From Myxococcus stipitatus DSM 14675 (GTDB taxonomy: Bacteria > Myxococcota > Myxococcia > Myxococcales > Myxococcaceae): DNA of 64,000 nt. The notes under the pieces are model-generated. The model saw nothing but the letters and a program-made list of their open reading frames with translations, was not told where the DNA came from and did not search any database. This document shows, one piece after another, positions 60,440 through 64,000 of this stretch. Where the stretch lies: positions 3,472,001 to 3,536,000 of the forward strand of contig NC_020126.1 of assembly GCF_000331735.1 (NCBI RefSeq), read 5' to 3'. Position 1 is the first letter of the stretch, and each line of letters opens with the position of its first letter. The position numbers were made by a program, and so were the translations under genes.

Positions 60440-61015
60440 ATGAGAACCGTCCATGTGTTGACCCTCGTCACCGCGCTCGCCGTCACCCCGGCGCTCGCCT
60501 CCACTCCCTCGAAGTCCCCGCCCGCGAGCGAGAAGACCTCCATGTCCCTGCACGACCTGTCCGCCAACCGCCTCGACGGCAAGGCCGCGAAGCTCTCCGA
60601 CTACCAGGGCAAGGTCCTGGTCATCGTGAACACCGCGTCGGAGTGTGGCTACACGCCGCAGTACGCGGGCCTGGAGAAGCTCTACCAGGAGTACAAGGCG
60701 AAGGGCGTCGAGGTGCTGGGCTTCCCCTCGAATGACTTCGGCGAGCAGGAGCCGGGGACCTCGGAGCAGATCGCGAAGTTCTGCGAGCTGCGCTTCAAGG
60801 TCACCTTCCCCATGTTCGAGAAGGTGAAGACGAAGGGTGATGGCCAGTCCCCCGTGTATTCCTTCCTGGCGAAGAAGCACGACGCGCCGAAGTGGAACTT
60901 CCACAAGTACGTGGTGGGCAAGGACGGCCAGGTCGTCGCGGGCTTCCCGAGCAAGGTGACGCCGGAGAGCGACGAGCTGCGCAAGGCGATCAACGCCGCG
61001 CTGGCGCAGAAGTAG
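60440..61015 (+). CDS. Exported glutathione-peroxidase-family protein
   Basis: A 191-residue thiol peroxidase. Signal peptide about 1-21 (MRTVHVLTLVTALAVTPALA). The active-site cysteine is in VNTASECGYTPQYAGLEKL; the FPSNDFGEQEPGTSEQIAKF block supplies the glutamine, and PKWNFHKYVVGKDGQVV the tryptophan and asparagine of the tetrad. A cysteine replaces selenocysteine, as usual in bacteria, and reductant is probably thioredoxin. It reduces hydroperoxides in the periplasm. A strong hairpin follows. Confidence 0.95.
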   Translation: MRTVHVLTLVTALAVTPALASTPSKSPPASEKTSMSLHDLSANRLDGKAAKLSDYQGKVLVIVNTASECGYTPQYAGLEKLYQEYKAKGVEVLGFPSNDFGEQEPGTSEQIAKFCELRFKVTFPMFEKVKTKGDGQSPVYSFLAKKHDAPKWNFHKYVVGKDGQVVAGFPSKVTPESDELRKAINAALAQK

Positions 61016-61032
61016 GGCTCGCCGCCTCGCCG

Positions 61033-61070
61033 GCCCTGGAGAGCGGCCACACAGGCCGGCGCTCCAGGGC
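61033..61070. terminator. Hairpin terminator after the glutathione peroxidase gene
   Basis: GCCCTGGAGAGCGGCC (61033-61048) pairs with GGCCGGCGCTCCAGGGC (61054-61070) with one mismatch and one bulge around acaca. It lies 17 bp after the stop and before the DUF5996 gene at 61191. Confidence 0.75.
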
Positions 61071-61190
61071 TCGGGGAGGGAAGGGCACCCGAGCATCGCC
61101 GCTCCTTCCGCCGTCCTCCCAGCATGCGACCCGAGGAGCCCCCATGGCGTGTGCGCCGCGTGGGGCCCACCGTGGCTGGAGGAGGCGTGC

Positions 61191-62189
61191 ATGGCCATCG
61201 CGTCGACACCGGGACTCGGGACGAAGGAGGAGGCGTGGCCCGCGCTCTCCTTCATGGAGTGGAGGGACACCCTCGCCACGTTGCACCGCTACACGCAGGT
61301 GCTCGGCAAGGTGCGGCTGGCGCTGACGCCACCGGAGAACCACTGGTGGAACGTGTCCTTCCGAGTGACGTCGAGGGGGTTGTCCACGATGCTCATTCCC
61401 TATGGGAATGGGAGCTTCGAGGTGGACTTCGACTTCCTCGCCAACGAGCTGCGCTTCCTGACGAGCCGGGGTGATGTGCGCGTCATGGAGTTGACGTCGC
61501 GCCCGGTGGCGGAGTTCTACCGGGATGTGATGGCGACGCTGCGCTCGTTGGGCATCGAGGTGAGCATCTGGGACCGGCCGGTGGAGATTCCGGACGACAC
61601 CACGCGCTTCAGCGAGGATGAGCACCACTCCATCTACGTCCCCGAGCAGGCCCGGCGCTTCTGGCGCGCGCTCCTGCAGGCGAACATCGTGCTGAAGGAG
61701 TTCCGTGCCCGCTTCACCGGCAAGTGCAGTCCGGTGCAGTTCTTCTGGGGGAGCTTCGACCTGGCGGTGACTCGCTTCGGAGGCAGGCCCGCGCCGGTGC
61801 GTCCGGGGGCGGACGCGGTGACGGCCGAGGCGTACTGCGAGGAGGTCTGCAGCGCGGGCTTCTGGCCGGGCACCGAGGCGCTGGGAGGCGCGTCCTTCTA
61901 CTGCTACGCGGCCCCGGAGCCTCCGGGTTTCTCCTCGGCGAAAGTGGAGCCCGCATCGGGGGGCTACTCCAAGGACCTCAAGGAGTTCCTCCTGCCCTAC
62001 GAAGCCGTGCGGCGCGCGAGCAACCCGAGGGCCTTCCTGCTCGACTTCCTGCAGACGACGTATGACGCCTGTGCGGACCTGGGGAAGTGGGACCGTCCGC
62101 GGCTGGAGCGGCCCCTCATCCTTCCGGACAGTGTGAAGGCCGCGCACTCCGTCTCGCCCGAGGGGTCTCCCGCCAGCGCGAGTCCGTAG
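61191..62189 (+). CDS. DUF5996 family protein
   Basis: A 332-residue soluble protein. WPALSFMEWRDTLATLHRYT, QVLGKVRLALTPPENHWWNV, LIPYGNGSFEVDFDFLANEL, FRARFTGKCSPVQFFWGSFD and LAVTRFGGRPAPVRPGAD are the conserved segments of DUF5996, widespread and of unknown function; no known catalytic motif. ATG 61191 is chosen over 61149 because ggagg lies 7 bp upstream and homology begins at MAIASTPGLG. Followed by the tandem repeat array. Confidence 0.9.
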   Translation: MAIASTPGLGTKEEAWPALSFMEWRDTLATLHRYTQVLGKVRLALTPPENHWWNVSFRVTSRGLSTMLIPYGNGSFEVDFDFLANELRFLTSRGDVRVMELTSRPVAEFYRDVMATLRSLGIEVSIWDRPVEIPDDTTRFSEDEHHSIYVPEQARRFWRALLQANIVLKEFRARFTGKCSPVQFFWGSFDLAVTRFGGRPAPVRPGADAVTAEAYCEEVCSAGFWPGTEALGGASFYCYAAPEPPGFSSAKVEPASGGYSKDLKEFLLPYEAVRRASNPRAFLLDFLQTTYDACADLGKWDRPRLERPLILPDSVKAAHSVSPEGSPASASP

Positions 62190-62198
62190 CCGCTCAGC

Positions 62199-62850
62199 GT
62201 GAGCAGGGCCGCGATGAGGAGTGTCCTCGCGCGGCCCTGCACCATCCGCGCGCGTCGCTGTTCATCCGGATGGCCGGCGCTGCCAGGCGTGCGTGAGCAG
62301 GGCCGCGATGAGGAGTGCCTACGCGGCCGGGAGCCATCTGCGCGCGCCACCGTTCACCCCGACGTCCGGCGCTTCCATGCACGAGTGAGCAGGGCCGCGA
62401 TGAGGAGTGCCTACGCGGCCGGGCGCCATCTGCGCGCGCCACCGTTCATCCGGACGTCCGGCGCTTCCATGCGCGCGTGAGCAGGGCCGCGATGAGGAGC
62501 GCTCCCACGAGGCCCAGCACCATCAGCGCGCGCCACTGTTCATCCGAACGTCCGGTGCTTCCATGCACGAGTGAGCAGGGTCGCGATGAGGAGTGCCTAC
62601 GCGGCCGGGCGCCATCTGCGCGCACCACCGTTCACCCCGACGTCCGGTGCTTCCATGCACGAGTGAGCAGGGTCGCGATGAGGAGTGCCTACGCGGCCGG
62701 GCGCCATCTGCGCGCACCACCGTTCATCCGGACGTCCGACGCTTCCATGCACGAGTGATCAGGGCCGCGATGAGGAGCGCTCCCACGAGGCCCAGCACCA
62801 TCAGCGCGAGCAGCCACAGGAAGACGCGGTCCACCAGCCCCGAGGCACGC
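62199..62850. repeat. Tandem array of about 92-bp units derived from the 3' end of the gene at 62724
   Basis: Seven imperfect units begin near 62201, 62295, 62387, 62479, 62573, 62665 and 62757 (spacing 92-94 bp), each with the block gagcagggccgcgatgagga. The last unit is the 3' end of the neighbouring gene. Units at 62479 and 62757 keep the sequence that encodes MVLGLVGALLIAAL on the minus strand, whereas the others carry a variant (tgcctacgcggccgggcgcc). The array is therefore duplicated gene 3' end. Confidence 0.9.
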
Positions 62851-63869
62851 TGGAAGGCGTGGTCCACCAGTCCGTAGCCGATGCGCTCGCCCTGCTGGAG
62901 CCCGTCCACTCGTTCGGTGTGAAGCGCGGAGAGCACCGCCTCGCGCTCTCCACGCACGTCCACCATCAGCGCCTGCCGCTCCGCATCGAGGAAGCGCTGG
63001 AGGGCTTCTCGCTCCGTGCTCAGTGCGCCAAGCACTTCGCTGCGCTCCCGCGCCACCAGCGCGGACGTCCCCGCCGCCAAGCCGCCAATCTGCTCCAGCA
63101 CCTCCACGCTGCGCTCGAGGTCGCGCAGGACTTCCCTCGCGGGGAGCGCCCGCCAGGCCTCTTGCGCCAAGGACTCCGCCTGCCACCGGGCTTGTCGTGG
63201 CAACGAGGCCGCGTAGAGGTCCACGCGCGTGGTCAGGTCCCTCACCTCGTCCTCGAGCACCGCCGCAGTGCCTCGCAAGTTGACGCCGGAGAGCGCGGAG
63301 ATGTCCGCGAGCAGCGGCACCGTGGACACGCGCGTGACGAGCGGACCCACGAGCGGATTCCGCGCGGCCCACTCGTGGACCCGTGTCCGCGCGGGCGACA
63401 CATCCTCCTGGCCGGACACGTCCCGCCAGAGCGCCTCTATCTCGCCCTCCTGCTCGTGCACCATGCGCGTGGCTTCGTCCGTCGCATCGCGGGACGCACC
63501 GGCGCGCTCGGCGAACTGGGGCAGGGCGAGCTCGAGCTGCGCGAGCAGCGCCCACGCGTCCACAAGCGCCGCCACGGGGTCGGGTTGGAGCAGCGCGCCC
63601 TGCATCGCTGGCACCGCGTTGATCTTGAACGTGGTCATCGCCTCACGCACCGAGGCCGAGCCCGAGCGCGAGGCGATGTCATCCGCGGAGACCTCCAAGA
63701 GCCCGGAGAAGCGCCGGGCCATGTCTCGCACGCGGGCGCGCAGCGCATCCACGGACAGGTCCGAGCGCCCCACGCGCCGCGCCAGCTCCGAGCGCGGCGT
63801 CGCGACGGAGCACCCGCCCAGGACGGCAAGAAGCAGCGCGCAACCCACGCATGGGCGGAGGCGGGACAT
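62724..63869 (-). CDS. Lipoprotein with coiled coil and C-terminal membrane anchor (381 aa)
   Basis: Signal peptide MSRLRPCVGCALLLAVLGGC with a good lipobox (VLGGC, Cys20). The middle is helical with coiled-coil character (DEATRMVHEQEGEIEALWRD, then RDLERSVEVLEQIGGLAAGT, REALQRFLDAERQALMVDVR). A C-terminal transmembrane helix (LWLLALMVLGLVGALLIAAL) and basic tail (ITRAWKRRTSG) follow. No family recognised. Its 3' end has been copied six times downstream. Possibly an envelope-spanning scaffold. Confidence 0.7.
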   Translation of the reverse strand: MSRLRPCVGCALLLAVLGGCSVATPRSELARRVGRSDLSVDALRARVRDMARRFSGLLEVSADDIASRSGSASVREAMTTFKINAVPAMQGALLQPDPVAALVDAWALLAQLELALPQFAERAGASRDATDEATRMVHEQEGEIEALWRDVSGQEDVSPARTRVHEWAARNPLVGPLVTRVSTVPLLADISALSGVNLRGTAAVLEDEVRDLTTRVDLYAASLPRQARWQAESLAQEAWRALPAREVLRDLERSVEVLEQIGGLAAGTSALVARERSEVLGALSTEREALQRFLDAERQALMVDVRGEREAVLSALHTERVDGLQQGERIGYGLVDHAFQRASGLVDRVFLWLLALMVLGLVGALLIAALITRAWKRRTSG

Positions 63870-63984
63870 GGAGCCCGCTCAAGCTGCGCATGCCCTCCCG
63901 CCGTGGCGCGCCGTTCTCGAGGACAGGCCCACGTCCGGCGCACGACGCTCCCATTCGCCGGAGGCGCCGGACGTGCGCGCTGCC

Positions 63985-64000
63985 CTATTTCTTCCCGGCC
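63985..64000 (-). CDS. Possible C-terminal tip of a minus-strand gene running off the window
   Basis: The last 16 bases read on the minus strand as codons for A-G-K-K followed by TAG. This could be the end of a gene beyond the right edge; there is too little to identify it. Confidence 0.2.

Noticed and set aside
55048..60582. 1844-codon open frame on the minus strand
   Set aside because: It lies antisense to the double uvrA, has the Arg/His/Leu-rich composition of GC-rich shadow frames and no domain signature; the plus strand has four complete ABC modules.
62199..62760. CRISPR array
   Set aside because: Units are contiguous 92-94 bp copies without spacers, and they derive from the adjacent gene's 3' end; no cas genes are present.

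Overview
The window is high-GC DNA with strong third-position GC bias, and it looks like a chromosome segment of a myxobacterium of the Myxococcus/Corallococcus/Cystobacterineae type. The clearest taxonomic marker is the DUF2378-family gene at 53280, a family essentially confined to Myxococcales. Supporting signs are many lipoproteins and secreted hydrolases, a hybrid sensor kinase, a LytS/LytTR pair, and an M4 protease with two PPC-type tails. This assignment is inferred from gene content; no 16S rRNA is present.

Layout. 0-11 kb: end of a glycosyltransferase gene, glnS, two secreted hydrolases (serine beta-lactamase fold and alpha/beta hydrolase) that share a duplicated promoter plus signal-peptide cassette, and between them a LytS-type sensor kinase with its LytTR regulator. 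Next comes a possible signal-molecule locus: a LuxI/FeeM-like GNAT acyltransferase, a haem-oxygenase-like diiron protein and a convergent LuxR-type regulator. 11-15 kb: small hypothetical, lipoprotein and outer-membrane-type genes and a METTL25-like methyltransferase. 15-24.4 kb: accessory DNA. A DUF2169 / thiolase-fold / DUF4150-PAAR toxin / immunity operon typical of type VI secretion cargo is bracketed by a direct repeat of the methyltransferase 5' end. A transposase relic, a truncated secreted protein and an unrecognised three-gene operon follow.

24.4-29.7 kb: a degraded mobile region. It holds IS3-type and IS66-type transposase relics, three nuclease-like genes (a possible DUF6998-like protein, an AT-richer two-gene unit whose second member has a PD-(D/E)XK pattern, and a GIY-YIG protein), and at its right edge the 3' end of a tmRNA/tRNA followed by an intrinsic terminator, a likely integration scar.

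29.7-64 kb: mostly ordinary chromosome. Genes include an M4 metalloprotease, GNAT, DUF3592, an inositol-monophosphatase/CysQ-type phosphatase, a Mug/TDG-type glycosylase, a PfkB kinase, a GT87 membrane protein, an amidohydrolase, DUF423, a SET-domain methyltransferase with a histone-H1-like tail, an M18 aminopeptidase, a spermidine-synthase-like protein, and an opgG-opgH osmoregulated-glucan operon in which the OpgH N-terminal domain is a separate gene. There follow a hybrid histidine kinase, DUF2378, a trypsin-like protease, a double-length UvrA, a glutathione peroxidase, DUF5996, and a lipoprotein gene whose 3' end has been copied into a tandem array of about 92 bp units.

The candidates most likely to be undescribed are the acyltransferase/diiron/LuxR locus at 8.2-11 kb, the two-gene nuclease unit at 26.7-27.9 kb, the three-gene operon at 21.9-24.4 kb and the split OpgH. 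All functions come from reading motifs by eye; no database search was possible.
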